This document shows positions 8,718 to 20,458 of a DNA stretch of 64,000 bases, piece by piece. Source of the stretch: Pseudomonas sp. ZH-FAD. GTDB taxonomy: Bacteria; Pseudomonadota; Gammaproteobacteria; Pseudomonadales; Pseudomonadaceae. How positions within the stretch are numbered: the stretch's first letter is position 1; every line of letters begins with the position of its first letter. The notes under the pieces were generated by a model. That model worked only from the letters and a program-made list of their open reading frames with translations. It did no database searches and was not told the DNA's origin. Position numbers and translations under genes: made by a program. The stretch spans positions 1-64,000 of the forward strand of contig NZ_PGLR01000033.1 of NCBI RefSeq assembly GCF_002803095.1, read 5' to 3'.

Positions 8718-9823
8718 GCCGACAGCACCTTGGCCAGCGCCTCGAGGAAGCGTGCGTTCTCTCTCGGCAGGCCGATGGAGACGCGCAGGAAATTCGGCAT
8801 GCGATAACCGGCCATTGGCCGCACGATCACCCCTTCACGCAGCAGCGCCTGGTTGATCGCGGCGGTGTCGCGCCCAAAATCGATGGCGATGAAATTGCCT
8901 TTGGAGGGAATCCAGCTTAGCCCCAGCTCACGCAGACCGTCCTGCAACTGCTGCATGCCGGCGTCGTTGAGGCGGCGCCCCTCAGCCAGGTAATCGGCAT
9001 CGGCCAGCGCGGCGCAGGCGGCGGCCAACGCGAGGCTGTTGACGTTGAACGGCTGGCGCACGCGGTTGAGCACATCGGCGATGGCCGGCGAGCTGATGGC
9101 GTAGCCGACACGCAACGAAGCAAGGCCGTAGGCCTTGGAGAAGGTGCGCGAGACCAGCAGGTTCGGATAGCGCGCCAGGTAATCGAGACCGTCTGGCAGC
9201 TCGTCGCCTTCGGCGTACTCGATATAGGCTTCGTCCAACACCACCAGCACCGATTCCGGCACTTGGGCCAGGAAGACTTCCAGCGCATCCGGCCCGAACC
9301 AGGTACCGGTCGGGTTGTTGGGGTTGGCAATGAAGACGACGCGGGTGTTGTCATCGATGGCGGCAAGCATCGCCTGCAGGTCGTGAGCGTAATCCTTGGC
9401 CGGCACGATCTTGCCCTGCGCGCCGACCGCCTGGGTGGCGATGGGGTAAACCGCGAAGGCGTAGTCGCTGAACACGGCGTTGAGACCAGGTGCCAGATAG
9501 GCACGGGCAACCAGTTCGAGGATGTCGTTGGAGCCATTGCCCAACGTCACCTGCGCGGCGTCGACACCGTAGCGGGCAGCCAACGCAGTCTTGAGGGTGA
9601 AGCCATTGCCATCCGGGTAGCGGGTCAGTTCGTCCAGTTCGGCGCGAATCGCTGCCAGCACCTTGTCGCTCGGGCCGAGCGGGTTCTCATTGCTGGCCAG
9701 CTTGACGATACCGGCCGGATCGAGCCCCAGCTCACGGGCCAACTCGTCGACTGGCTTGCCTGGTACGTAGGGGGACAGCTTTTGCACGCCTGGCTGGGCC
9801 AGGGCGATGAAATCACAGCTCAT
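8714..9823 (-). CDS. hisC: Histidinol-phosphate/aromatic aminotransferase
   Basis: A PLP fold-type I aminotransferase of 369 residues (HisC2 type). In this aromatic operon it probably transaminates phenylpyruvate, 4-hydroxyphenylpyruvate or prephenate as well as imidazole acetol phosphate. SNENPLGPS, NPNNPTGT and the PLP-lysine motif SRTFSKAYGLASLRVGY are intact. The start is the ATG at 9823, seven bases after GAAGAGG, rather than the TTG two codons earlier. In other Pseudomonas it closely follows pheA. Here a DUF559 cassette separates them by 741 bases. Confidence 0.95.
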   Translation of the reverse strand: MSCDFIALAQPGVQKLSPYVPGKPVDELARELGLDPAGIVKLASNENPLGPSDKVLAAIRAELDELTRYPDGNGFTLKTALAARYGVDAAQVTLGNGSNDILELVARAYLAPGLNAVFSDYAFAVYPIATQAVGAQGKIVPAKDYAHDLQAMLAAIDDNTRVVFIANPNNPTGTWFGPDALEVFLAQVPESVLVVLDEAYIEYAEGDELPDGLDYLARYPNLLVSRTFSKAYGLASLRVGYAISSPAIADVLNRVRQPFNVNSLALAAACAALADADYLAEGRRLNDAGMQQLQDGLRELGLSWIPSKGNFIAIDFGRDTAAINQALLREGVIVRPMAGYRMPNFLRVSIGLPRENARFLEALAKVLSA

Positions 9824-9947
9824 GTACAAACCTCTTCAATCCAATTGCTCGCGGCACGCCCTACCCTCACCCCTAGAACCGTTTCGGCAGCGGCTGCAAG
9901 ACCGCGTTCCGCAGGCTACATCCCAACTTAGAGACGCCTGCGATTCG

Positions 9948-9987
9948 CTCCCCTCGCCCTCCGGGAGAGGGGTTGGGGGTGAGGGGG
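9948..9987. repeat. Palindromic GGGAGAGGGG repeat, right after the DUF559 gene
   Basis: A 40-base copy of a second repeat family, with core CCCTCCGGGAGAGGGG followed by GGGGGTGAGGGG. A partial copy (CCCTACCCTCACCCCTAG) lies at about 9858-9876. This copy is inverted relative to the one at 10391-10431, so the pair brackets the DUF559 gene. Confidence 0.8.
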
Positions 9988-9990
9988 CTT

Positions 9991-10362
9991 TCAGCGATCA
10001 GAAGCAATCCGCTCACTAGCCACCCGATAAATCTCCTGCAACACAGCCTCGGTTTCCTTCAAGGCCTGATCATTCCAAAAGCGCAGCACCATGATGCCTT
10101 CACGCTCTAAATCCAACGTTCTTGCAGCGTCGTCCTCACCACCGTGCTGAGAACCGTCCAACTCCACCGCCAATTTCGCCGCTTCACAGTAGAAGTCGAG
10201 GATGTAAGGCGGCAACGGGTGCTGCCGACGAAACTTCAAACCGCCCAACCGCCCCGAGCGCAGGCAATACCACAGACGGACCTCGGCATCGGTTGCCGTC
10301 GTGCGCAATTCCCGCGCACGTTGCTTATGCCATGCGGGAAGCGGTCTGTGCTTGGGTGGCAT
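9991..10362 (-). CDS. DUF559 endonuclease-like protein
   Basis: A 123-residue DUF559 protein, a family with the Vsr/restriction-endonuclease-like fold. ILDFYCEAAKLAVELDGSQH carries the acidic D...E.D core, and REGIMVLRFWN follows. A longer reading from 10440 would put the first 26 residues in the flanking palindromic repeat, so the ATG at 10362 after AGGGCAAGG is preferred. It lies between pheA and hisC on the operon strand, between inverted copies of the same repeat. The biochemical role is unknown. A nickase or repair endonuclease is the family-level guess. Confidence 0.82.
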   Translation of the reverse strand: MPPKHRPLPAWHKQRARELRTTATDAEVRLWYCLRSGRLGGLKFRRQHPLPPYILDFYCEAAKLAVELDGSQHGGEDDAARTLDLEREGIMVLRFWNDQALKETEAVLQEIYRVASERIASDR

Positions 10363-10390
10363 CCTTGCCCTCTCTTTGAATGGTGATAAC

Positions 10391-10558
10391 CCCACCCTCA
10401 CCCCCGGCCCCTCTCCCGGAGGGAGAGGGGAGACAAGCAAAACAGCGCAGGGCTGAAATCTATGTCAGGGCTAACGATCGTACTGACTGCACGTGATTGA
10501 TCAAACGTTCACCGTACACCTCCCCTCTCCCTCGGGAGAGGGGCCGGGGGTGAGGGGC
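10391..10558. repeat. Two palindromic GGGAGAGGGG repeats upstream of the DUF559 gene
   Basis: Copies at 10391-10431 (core CTCTCCCGGAGGGAGAGGGG) and 10519-10558 (core CTCTCCCTCGGGAGAGGGG) share the CCCTCACCCCCGG / CCGGGGGTGAGGGG arm in opposite orientation. They lie between the DUF559 start and the pheA stop. Each can form a strong hairpin in operon mRNA. Confidence 0.85.
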
Positions 10559-10564
10559 TTTACC

Positions 10565-11671
10565 TCAGAGCACCGCCTTCGGATAAGAGCCCAATACCTT
10601 CAGCGCTACAGCTTCCTGGGCGAGCTTCTCCAACACATCCTTGATCAGCGGATCGCGGTGATGGCCGACAAAATCAATGAAGAACACGTAGGTCCACTTA
10701 CCACTGCGCGAAGGACGAGTCTCGATGCGAGTCAGGTCGATGCCGTTGTTGTGGAACGGCACCAGCAATTCATGCAGCGCACCCGGCTTGTTGCGCATGG
10801 AGACGATGATCGAGGTCTTGTCGTCGCCGGTCGGCGGCACTTCCTGGCTGCCGATGATAAGGAAGCGCGTGGAGTTGTCCGGGCGATCCTCGATCTTTTC
10901 CGCCAGCTTGGTCAGGCCATACAGATTGGCCGCCATGTCGCCGGCGATGGCCGCACTGTTCCACTCGCTCTTCACGCGCCTGGCCGCATCGGCGTTGCTG
11001 GAGACCGCCACGCGCTCGACATTCGGGTAGTGCGCATCGAGCCACTTGCGGCACTGCGCCAGCGACTGGGCATGGGAGTAGATGCGGGTAATCTTGTCGG
11101 TCTTGGTGGTTTCACCGACCAGCAGGTGATGGTGAATGCGCAGCTCGACTTCGCCGCAGATCACCATGTCGTGCTCGAGGAAGCTGTCGAGGGTGTGGTT
11201 GATCGCGCCTTCGGTAGAGTTCTCCACGGGCACCACGCCGAAGTTGACCGCACCGGCAGCCACCTCGCGGAACACCTCGTCGATGGCCGCCATCGGCACG
11301 CTGATCACCGCATGACCGAAGTGCTTCATCGCCGCTGCCTGGCTGAAGGTGCCTTCAGGGCCGAGATAAGCGACTTTCAACGGGTTTTCCAGCGCCAGGC
11401 AGGAGGACATGATTTCGCGGAACAACCGCGCCATTTCCTCATTGCCTAGCGGGCCCCGGTTGCGCTCCATCACGCGTTTGAGCACCTGAGCTTCGCGCTC
11501 GGGGCGGTAGAAGACGGGCGACTCGCCCTCCTTCAACTCCTTCATTTTCACTCGCGCGACTTCTTCGGCGCAGCGCGCACGGTCGCTGATCAGCTCGAGG
11601 ATGCGCTCATCGAGGTTGTCGATGCGTACCCGCAGCGCTTGCAGTTCCTGCTCGGAGATTACATCCGTCAT
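10565..11671 (-). CDS. pheA: Chorismate mutase/prephenate dehydratase (P-protein)
   Basis: A bifunctional enzyme that takes chorismate to phenylpyruvate. Residues 1 to about 95 are an AroQ chorismate mutase (RVRIDNLDERILELISDR). About 96-275 are prephenate dehydratase (GPEGTFSQAA, NSTEGAINHTLD). The last 80 residues are an ACT domain (NKPGALHELL, TRIETRPSR) that gives phenylalanine feedback. Length 368 is standard. Its ATG overlaps the serC stop by one base, so the two are translationally coupled. Confidence 0.97.
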   Translation of the reverse strand: MTDVISEQELQALRVRIDNLDERILELISDRARCAEEVARVKMKELKEGESPVFYRPEREAQVLKRVMERNRGPLGNEEMARLFREIMSSCLALENPLKVAYLGPEGTFSQAAAMKHFGHAVISVPMAAIDEVFREVAAGAVNFGVVPVENSTEGAINHTLDSFLEHDMVICGEVELRIHHHLLVGETTKTDKITRIYSHAQSLAQCRKWLDAHYPNVERVAVSSNADAARRVKSEWNSAAIAGDMAANLYGLTKLAEKIEDRPDNSTRFLIIGSQEVPPTGDDKTSIIVSMRNKPGALHELLVPFHNNGIDLTRIETRPSRSGKWTYVFFIDFVGHHRDPLIKDVLEKLAQEAVALKVLGSYPKAVL

Positions 11672-12756
11672 TAGGCATGCTCCTTCTCGAACTCGGCCAT
11701 ATAGGCCACCAGCGCCTCGACCGCATCCATACCAACGGCGTTGTAGATCGAGGCACGCATACCACCGACCGAGCGATGCCCTTTCAGGTTGAGCAGGCCG
11801 CGCTCATCGGCACCAGCGAGGAAAGCCTTGTCCAGCTTCTCGTCAGCCAGACGGAACGGCACGTTCATCCAGGAACGCGCGTTGTGGGCGATGGGGTTGC
11901 TGTAGAAATCGCTGTCGTCGATGGCCTTGTACAGCAGATCCTTCTTGGCGCGGTTGATGCGCTCCATGGCCTCGACACCACCCTGCTCCTTCAGCCACTG
12001 GAAAACCAGGCCGGAGAGGTACCAGGAATAGGTCGCCGGGGTGTTGTACATCGAACCGTTATCGGCGGAAATCTTGTAGTCGAGCATGGTTGGGCAGCTG
12101 GAACGGGCGCGACCGAGCAGGTCTTCGCGGACGATCACCACCACCAGGCCGCTGGGGCCGATGTTCTTCTGCGCGCCGGCGTAGATCAGGCCGAACTGCG
12201 ACACATCGATGGGGCGCGAGAGGATGTCCGAGGACATGTCCACCACCAGCGGGGTATCGCCGACCTGCGGCACCCAGTCGAACTGCAGACCGCCGATGGT
12301 CTCGTTGCTGCAGTAGTGTACGTAGGCCGCGTTCTTCGACAGTTGCCAGTCGTTCTGCCCGGGGATGGCGAAGTAGTCGTGCGCCTTGGCACTGGCAGCC
12401 ACGTTAATGGCGCCGTAGCGACGCGCCTCTTCGATGGCCTTCTTCGACCAGATGCCGGTGTCGACGTAGTCGGCCACGCCATCTTCCGGCAACAGGTTCA
12501 ACGGAATCTCGGCGAACTGCTGGCTGGCACCGCCCTGCAGGAACAGCACCTTGTAGTCACTGGGCACAGCGAGCAGATCGCGCAGGTCCTGCTCGGCCTG
12601 GCTGGCGATGGCCACGTACTCGTCACTGCGATGGCTCATCTCCATCACCGACAGGCCCTTGCCTTGCCAGTCGAGCATCTCGGCCTGGGCGCGTTGCAGT
12701 ACAGCGGTCGGCAGCGCGGCGGGGCCGGCGCAGAAGTTAAAAGCTCGCTTGCTCAC
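11671..12756 (-). CDS. serC: Phosphoserine aminotransferase
   Basis: A PLP enzyme of 361 residues that makes 3-phosphoserine for serine, and also serves pyridoxine synthesis. The protein opens SKRAFNFCAGPAALP, and the PLP-lysine is in GAQKNIGPSGL. The GTG at 12756, preceded by GAGAGAGA, matches family N-termini better than the ATG seven codons upstream. It is the first gene of the supraoperon, 148 bases after gyrA. Confidence 0.96.
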   Translation of the reverse strand: MSKRAFNFCAGPAALPTAVLQRAQAEMLDWQGKGLSVMEMSHRSDEYVAIASQAEQDLRDLLAVPSDYKVLFLQGGASQQFAEIPLNLLPEDGVADYVDTGIWSKKAIEEARRYGAINVAASAKAHDYFAIPGQNDWQLSKNAAYVHYCSNETIGGLQFDWVPQVGDTPLVVDMSSDILSRPIDVSQFGLIYAGAQKNIGPSGLVVVIVREDLLGRARSSCPTMLDYKISADNGSMYNTPATYSWYLSGLVFQWLKEQGGVEAMERINRAKKDLLYKAIDDSDFYSNPIAHNARSWMNVPFRLADEKLDKAFLAGADERGLLNLKGHRSVGGMRASIYNAVGMDAVEALVAYMAEFEKEHA

Positions 12757-12850
12757 GTCTGTCTCTCTCAGATTCACAGAACGCCACCACCTGGCGATGG
12801 CATGTCCACACTGCCGATGGGTATCGCTGCGCTCAACCCACCCTACGCTC

Positions 12851-12900
12851 TGTGGGAGGCGCTTTAGCGGCGACAGTCGCGGCTAAAGCCCCTCCCACAG
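12851..12900. repeat. REP-like palindrome between gyrA and serC
   Basis: TGTGGGAGGCGCTTTAGC and its near-complement GGCTAAAGCCCCTCCCACAG form a 50-base hairpin just after the gyrA stop. It belongs to the common Pseudomonas GGGAGGNGCTTTAGC-type REPs and could attenuate read-through into serC. Confidence 0.75.
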
Positions 12901-12904
12901 GCTC

Positions 12905-15673
<2,769 letters not shown>

Positions 15674-16160
15674 GAGAAGCCTGGTTCCTTTTTCTGGTGA
15701 AACTCCGCGTCATTCTTCCTGAACGCTACGGAGCTCGTCGCGATAGCCTGAAGCCATCAGCGACTCACGACAAATCAACGAGTTATGTCACGATTCGATG
15801 CAGTGAAGGAGGCTGCAGTCAGCCCCCTTGAAAACTGCCGGAGATTACCACAAAGCGCGCCACACACCTACCCCGAGCCCCCTCATGGAGAAGCGGAGCA
15901 AACGAGACGGAAAGAGGCGAAACGACCAACCTGCAGGAGCTGCCGCACGACCAGTGAACGCAAAGGCTTCGCCCCGAGGGCGGGGGCTCCTACGCCACAC
16001 CATCGAACACCGCAATCTGTGTAGGAGCCGCGCCCCGCGGCGAATGGCGGCCATTCCACGATATCTGGCCCATGCCGCAAAGGTGGCAAACCGCAAGAAA
16101 GCTGCAAAAGCTTCGCCCCAGGGCGGGACTCCCACAAGGAGTAAGCCGAGCTCAATCAGC
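15674..16160. repeat. Gene-free region with three REPs upstream of gyrA
   Basis: This 487-base interval separates gyrA and mtnA. The gyrA promoter should lie within about 15674-15790, but no clear consensus boxes are seen. REPs lie at 15966-15993 (GCTTCGCCCCGAGGGCGGGG), 16021-16050 (GTAGGAGCCGCGCCCCGCGG) and 16110-16135. No credible gene was found. Confidence 0.8.
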
Positions 16161-17237
16161 TCAGTGCAGGCGCTTGCGACACATCAACTGCGCCAGCTTG
16201 GCGCTATCAGGGCGTTCGACCACCCCCTTCTCGGTCACGATGTAGTCGACCAAATCAGCCGGCGTCACATCGAACACCGGATTGACGGCATGCACATCCG
16301 CCGCGACCCGATGCCCCGCCACCTCCAGCAGCTCACGACCATCACGCTCTTCGAGCACGATGTCTTCGCCGCTTTCCAGACTCATGTCGATGGTCGAGCT
16401 GGGCGCCACCACCATCAGGCGCACGCCGTGATGCATGGCGTTGACCGCCAACTGATAGGTGCCGATCTTGTTGGCCACGTCACCATTGGCGGTGATACGG
16501 TCAGCCCCGACTATGACCCAGGTGATGCCCTTGGTTTTCATCAGGTGAGCGGCAGCCGCATCGGCATTGAGGCTGACCGGCACGCCATCACCAGCCAATT
16601 CCCAGGCAGTCAGCCGCGCACCCTGCAGCCAGGGGCGGGTTTCATCGACATAGACCTGCTCGACCAGACCTTCCAGGTACGCCGCGCGAATCACCCCGAG
16701 CGCCGTGCCAAAGCCGCCGGTCGCCAGCGCACCGGCATTGCAGTGAGTCAGCAGCACCTGCGGGTTGCCCTGATGCTTGCGAATCAGCTCCATGCCCAGT
16801 TGCGCCATGGTCAGGTTGGCCTCACGGTCGCTGAGATGAATTCCCACCGCCTCGGCCTCCAGCAGAGCCAGGATGTCGTCGCCATCCTTGAGTCGCGCCA
16901 GGCGCTCACGCATGCGCTGCAGGGCCCAGAACAGGTTTACCGCGGTAGGACGCGAGCACTCGAGACTGGCAAAATCCGCCTCCAGCGCCTCGCGCCAGTC
17001 ACCCCCTGCCTGCAGCCGAGCTCGGACGCCCAGCACCAGGCCATAGGCAGCAGCGATGCCGATAGCCGGCGCGCCGCGTACCACCATATCGCGAATCGCG
17101 TCAGCCACCTCGGCGGCAGAATCGAAGCGCAACCAGGTCTGCCGATGCGGCAGCAGGCGCTGATCGAGCAGGTACAACGCACCATCGCGCCACTCGATTG
17201 CCTGAACCTTCTCCACCGCCAGCAATTGCTCGCGCAT
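16161..17237 (-). CDS. mtnA: S-methyl-5-thioribose-1-phosphate isomerase
   Basis: MtnA isomerises methylthioribose-1-phosphate to the ribulose form in methionine salvage. Family motifs are VRGAPAIGIAAAYG, THCNAGALATGGFGTALG (active cysteine) and GADRITANGDVANKIGTY (active aspartate). The start MREQLLAVEKV at 17237 gives 358 residues, the usual length; an ATG four codons earlier is less likely. It is divergent from mtaD, a partner in the same salvage route in Pseudomonas (MTA to MTI to MTR-1-P). Confidence 0.96.
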   Translation of the reverse strand: MREQLLAVEKVQAIEWRDGALYLLDQRLLPHRQTWLRFDSAAEVADAIRDMVVRGAPAIGIAAAYGLVLGVRARLQAGGDWREALEADFASLECSRPTAVNLFWALQRMRERLARLKDGDDILALLEAEAVGIHLSDREANLTMAQLGMELIRKHQGNPQVLLTHCNAGALATGGFGTALGVIRAAYLEGLVEQVYVDETRPWLQGARLTAWELAGDGVPVSLNADAAAAHLMKTKGITWVIVGADRITANGDVANKIGTYQLAVNAMHHGVRLMVVAPSSTIDMSLESGEDIVLEERDGRELLEVAGHRVAADVHAVNPVFDVTPADLVDYIVTEKGVVERPDSAKLAQLMCRKRLH

Positions 17238-17397
17238 CGCGCACTCCATCTGTCACCGCCAAAAAATCGCGGATTATACGCAGACCGACCAAGACCAGCC
17301 GAACAATCCAGCACGCCCTCACGACTTCAAGCCAGGTGCGTTCATCTATACACTGGCGATCTTCCTTGCATCGATCAAGCCAGACGGACAATCCCCC

Positions 17398-18717
17398 ATG
17401 CCCGAAGCCTCTCTCGACCTGCTGCTCCTGCCCACCTGGCTGGTGCCCGTTGAGCCGGCCGGGGTGGTGCTACGCGACCATGGCCTGGGCATCCGCGACG
17501 GACGTATCGCGCTGATCGCGCCGCGCAGTGAAGCCCTGCGCCACCCGGCAACCGAGGTGCGCGAGCTGCCGCAATGCCTGCTTGCCCCCGGCCTGATCAA
17601 CGCCCACGGCCATGCCGCGATGACGCTTTTGCGCGGTATCGCCGACGACCTGCCACTGATGACCTGGCTGCACGAACATATCTGGCCCGCCGAGGGTAAG
17701 TGGGTCGACGAGGATTTCGTCCGCGATGGCACCGATCTGGCCATTGCCGAACAGATCAAGGGCGGCATCAGCTGCTTCTCAGACATGTACTTCTACCCGC
17801 AGACCGCCGCCGAACGCGTGCACAATGCCGGCGTGCGCGCGCAGATCACCGTCCCTGTACTGGACTTCCCGGTACCCGGCGCACTCAACGCTGCCGAAGC
17901 GCTGCGTACGGGCCTGCAGCTGTTCGATGACCTCAAGCAACACCCGCGTATTCGCATCGCTTTCGGCCCCCACGCGCCTTACACGGTCAGCGACGACAAG
18001 CTGGAACAGATTCGCGTACTGGCTGACGAGCTGGATGCCGGCATTCATATGCATGTGCACGAAACCGCGCAGGAAGTGGCCGAAGCCGTCGCCAAGCACG
18101 GCGAACGCCCACTGGCGCGCCTGGCTCGTCTCGGCCTGCTCGGCCCGCGCTTCCAGGCGGTGCACATGACGCAGATCGATGACGAGGACCTGGCGCTGCT
18201 GGTGGAGCACAACTGCAGTATCGTGCATTGTCCCGAGTCCAACCTCAAACTGGCCAGCGGCTTCTGCCCGGTCGAACGCCTGTGGCAGGCCGGCGTCAAC
18301 GTCGCCATCGGCACCGACGGCGCCGCCAGCAACAACGACCTCGACCTGCTTGGCGAAACCCGCACCGCCGCCCTGCTGGCCAAGGCCGTCGCCGGCTCCG
18401 CCACTGCCCTGAACGCTCACAGCGCCTTGCGCATGGCCACCTTGAATGGCGCCCGCGCACTGGGGCTGGAAACACAGATCGGCTCGCTGGAACTGGGCAA
18501 GCTGGCCGATGTGGTCGCCTTCGATCTTTCCGGTCTGGCCCAGCAACCGATCTACGACCCGGTATCGCAGCTCATCTATGCCAGCGGCCGCGACTGCGTG
18601 AAGCATTTGTGGGTTGGCGGCAAGCAACTGCTGGATGACGGCCGCCTGACGCGCATGGACGAAAGCGAGCTGATCGCCAAGGCCAGGGAATGGGGAGCCA
18701 GGATTGCCAGCAAGTAA
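17398..18717 (+). CDS. mtaD: 5'-methylthioadenosine/S-adenosylhomocysteine deaminase
   Basis: A 439-residue amidohydrolase of the TRZ/ATZ family. Metal and substrate motifs are intact: NAHGHAAMTLLRG near residue 65, FGPHAPYTVSD, MHVHETAQE and GTDGAASNNDLD. In Pseudomonas the homologue deaminates MTA to methylthioinosine, feeding a phosphorylase and then MtnA, encoded divergently here. The start at 17398 is the first ATG and agrees with family N-termini. Confidence 0.92.
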   Translation: MPEASLDLLLLPTWLVPVEPAGVVLRDHGLGIRDGRIALIAPRSEALRHPATEVRELPQCLLAPGLINAHGHAAMTLLRGIADDLPLMTWLHEHIWPAEGKWVDEDFVRDGTDLAIAEQIKGGISCFSDMYFYPQTAAERVHNAGVRAQITVPVLDFPVPGALNAAEALRTGLQLFDDLKQHPRIRIAFGPHAPYTVSDDKLEQIRVLADELDAGIHMHVHETAQEVAEAVAKHGERPLARLARLGLLGPRFQAVHMTQIDDEDLALLVEHNCSIVHCPESNLKLASGFCPVERLWQAGVNVAIGTDGAASNNDLDLLGETRTAALLAKAVAGSATALNAHSALRMATLNGARALGLETQIGSLELGKLADVVAFDLSGLAQQPIYDPVSQLIYASGRDCVKHLWVGGKQLLDDGRLTRMDESELIAKAREWGARIASK

Positions 18718-18728
18718 CACTACTTATC

Positions 18729-18840
18729 CTCCCCTCTCCCGCTTGCGGGAGAGGGGCCGGGGGAGAGGGCTGCCAGGTAACACCGAGCTACTCGCCTGAC
18801 CCTCTCCCCAACCCTCTCCCATAAATGGGAGAGGGGGGGG
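18729..18840. repeat. Two GGGAGAGGGG palindromic repeats
   Basis: Copies at 18729-18769 (CTCTCCCGCTTGCGGGAGAG) and 18799-18840 (CCCTCTCCCATAAATGGGAG) belong to the family that brackets the DUF559 gene. They fill most of the 290-base gap between mtaD and ubiG. The rest of the gap shows no recognised feature. Confidence 0.85.
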
Positions 18841-19013
18841 CAGACCGCGCATGAACGAAATAAATGAGCAGCCGATAAACCTTGGGCGCGACAACATTCC
18901 CAAACCACTGCGACAAACTGACATACATTGAACGAATCCGCGCCGCCCCACGCCCGTTCTTAAACTGGCAACATAGCGGCGATACGCTTTCCATGCTTTG
19001 AATAGAGATGCTT

Positions 19014-19712
19014 ATGAGCAACGTCGACCGCGCCGAAATCGCCAAATTCGAGGCCCTGGCACACCGCTGGTGGGACCGCGAAAGCGAGTTCAAACCTCTG
19101 CACGATATCAACCCGCTGCGGGTCAACTGGATCGACGAGCGCGTCGGCCTGGCCGGCAAGCGCGTACTGGACGTCGGTTGTGGCGGCGGCATCCTCAGTG
19201 AAGCCATGGCCCAGCGCGGCGCAACGGTGATGGGTATCGATATGGGCGAAGCGCCGCTGTCGGTCGCCCAGCTGCACCAGCTGGAGTCCGGCGTCGAAGT
19301 CGACTACCGACAGATCACCGCCGAAGCACTGGCAGAAGAAATGCCGGAACAGTTCGACGTCGTCACCTGCCTGGAAATGCTCGAGCACGTACCCGATCCC
19401 TCCTCGGTCATCCGCGCCTGCCACAAGCTGGTCAAACCGGGCGGCCAGGTGTTCTTCTCCACCATCAACCGCAACCCCAAGGCGTACCTGTTCGCCGTGA
19501 TCGGCGCCGAATACATCCTGCGCCTGCTGCCGCGTGGCACCCACGACTTCAAGAAATTCATCCGCCCATCCGAACTCGGCGCCTGGAGCCGCGCGGCCGG
19601 GCTGGAGGTCAAGGACATCATCGGCCTGACCTACAACCCGCTGACCAAGCACTACAAGCTGGAGGCGGACGTAGACGTCAATTACATGATCCAGACGCTG
19701 AGGAAAGACTGA
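19014..19712 (+). CDS. ubiG: Ubiquinone biosynthesis O-methyltransferase
   Basis: UbiG performs both O-methylations in ubiquinone synthesis, using SAM. The SAM loop VLDVGCGGGILSEAMA and the FEALAHRWWDRESEFKPLH N-terminal signature are clear. The start MSNVDRAEIAKF at 19014 gives 232 residues; an ATG two codons earlier is possible. The stop overlaps the start of mupP (TGATG). Confidence 0.97.
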   Translation: MSNVDRAEIAKFEALAHRWWDRESEFKPLHDINPLRVNWIDERVGLAGKRVLDVGCGGGILSEAMAQRGATVMGIDMGEAPLSVAQLHQLESGVEVDYRQITAEALAEEMPEQFDVVTCLEMLEHVPDPSSVIRACHKLVKPGGQVFFSTINRNPKAYLFAVIGAEYILRLLPRGTHDFKKFIRPSELGAWSRAAGLEVKDIIGLTYNPLTKHYKLEADVDVNYMIQTLRKD

Positions 19713-20383
19713 TGCGTTTGCGCGCTGTACTGTTCGACATGGACGGCACCCTGCTCGACTCGGCGCCGGACTTCATCGCCATCACCCAGGCCATGCGCGC
19801 CACTCGCGGCCTGCCGCCACTGGCAGACAAGGCCATACGTGACCAGGTATCCGGCGGCGCTCGCGCCATGGTCGCCTGCGCTTTCGATGAAGACCCCGAC
19901 TCGGCCGCGTTCGAAGCTCTGCGCCAGGAGTTCCTGGAGCGCTACCAGGAACACTGCGCAGTCCTCACCCGCCCGTTCGACGGCATCGAAGCCCTGCTCG
20001 ACGACATCGAACAGGCCCGCCTGCTGTGGGGCGTCGCTACCAACAAACCGGTGCGTTACGCCGAGCCGATCATGCAGGGTTTGAATCTGGCCGAGCGCTC
20101 GGCAGTGCTGGTCTGCCCGGACCATGTCGAGCAAAGCAAACCCGCGCCGGACATGCTGCTGCTCGCCTGCCAGCAGATGGGCGTCAAACCCGAGGAAGTG
20201 CTGTTCATCGGCGATGACGCGCGCGACATCGAATCCGGCCGCGCCGCCGGCTGCCGCACGGCAGCGGTGACCTATGGCTATATCCACCCCGAGGACAACC
20301 CACGCAACTGGGGCGCCGACGTGGTCGTGGACCACCCCCAGGAACTGCGTGCGGTGCTCGATCGCGCCCTGTGCAGTTGCTGA
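19712..20383 (+). CDS. mupP: N-acetylmuramic acid 6-phosphate phosphatase
   Basis: A HAD phosphatase of 223 residues with FDMDGTLLDSAPDF (nucleophile and acid Asp), ATNKPVRYAEP and FIGDDARDIESGRAAG. In Pseudomonas MupP dephosphorylates MurNAc-6-P in the cell-wall recycling route that bypasses de novo UDP-MurNAc synthesis and contributes to intrinsic fosfomycin tolerance. The position directly after ubiG is conserved. Generic phosphoglycolate phosphatase (Gph) is the main alternative name. Confidence 0.9.
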   Translation: MRLRAVLFDMDGTLLDSAPDFIAITQAMRATRGLPPLADKAIRDQVSGGARAMVACAFDEDPDSAAFEALRQEFLERYQEHCAVLTRPFDGIEALLDDIEQARLLWGVATNKPVRYAEPIMQGLNLAERSAVLVCPDHVEQSKPAPDMLLLACQQMGVKPEEVLFIGDDARDIESGRAAGCRTAAVTYGYIHPEDNPRNWGADVVVDHPQELRAVLDRALCSC

Positions 20384-20458
20384 TCGCGCAAGCCGCCATT
20401 CTCCAATTTGGCGGGTTTCACCCGCCCTACCCTCAAGAGTTCTCCGAAGGATCCTCAC

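Noticed and set aside
6567..8807. A 746-codon frame opposite tyrA/aroA
   Set aside because: Antisense artefact of third-position GC bias; composition is His/Gln/Ala-rich with no recognisable domain.
10363..10440. N-terminal 26-residue extension of the DUF559 protein
   Set aside because: These codons are the translated palindromic repeat; a ribosome site precedes the ATG at 10362.
18729..18840. Two similar hairpins close together, considered as a short CRISPR array
   Set aside because: The copies are GC-rich palindromes of the intergenic family seen near the DUF559 gene, there are no regular spacers and no cas genes.
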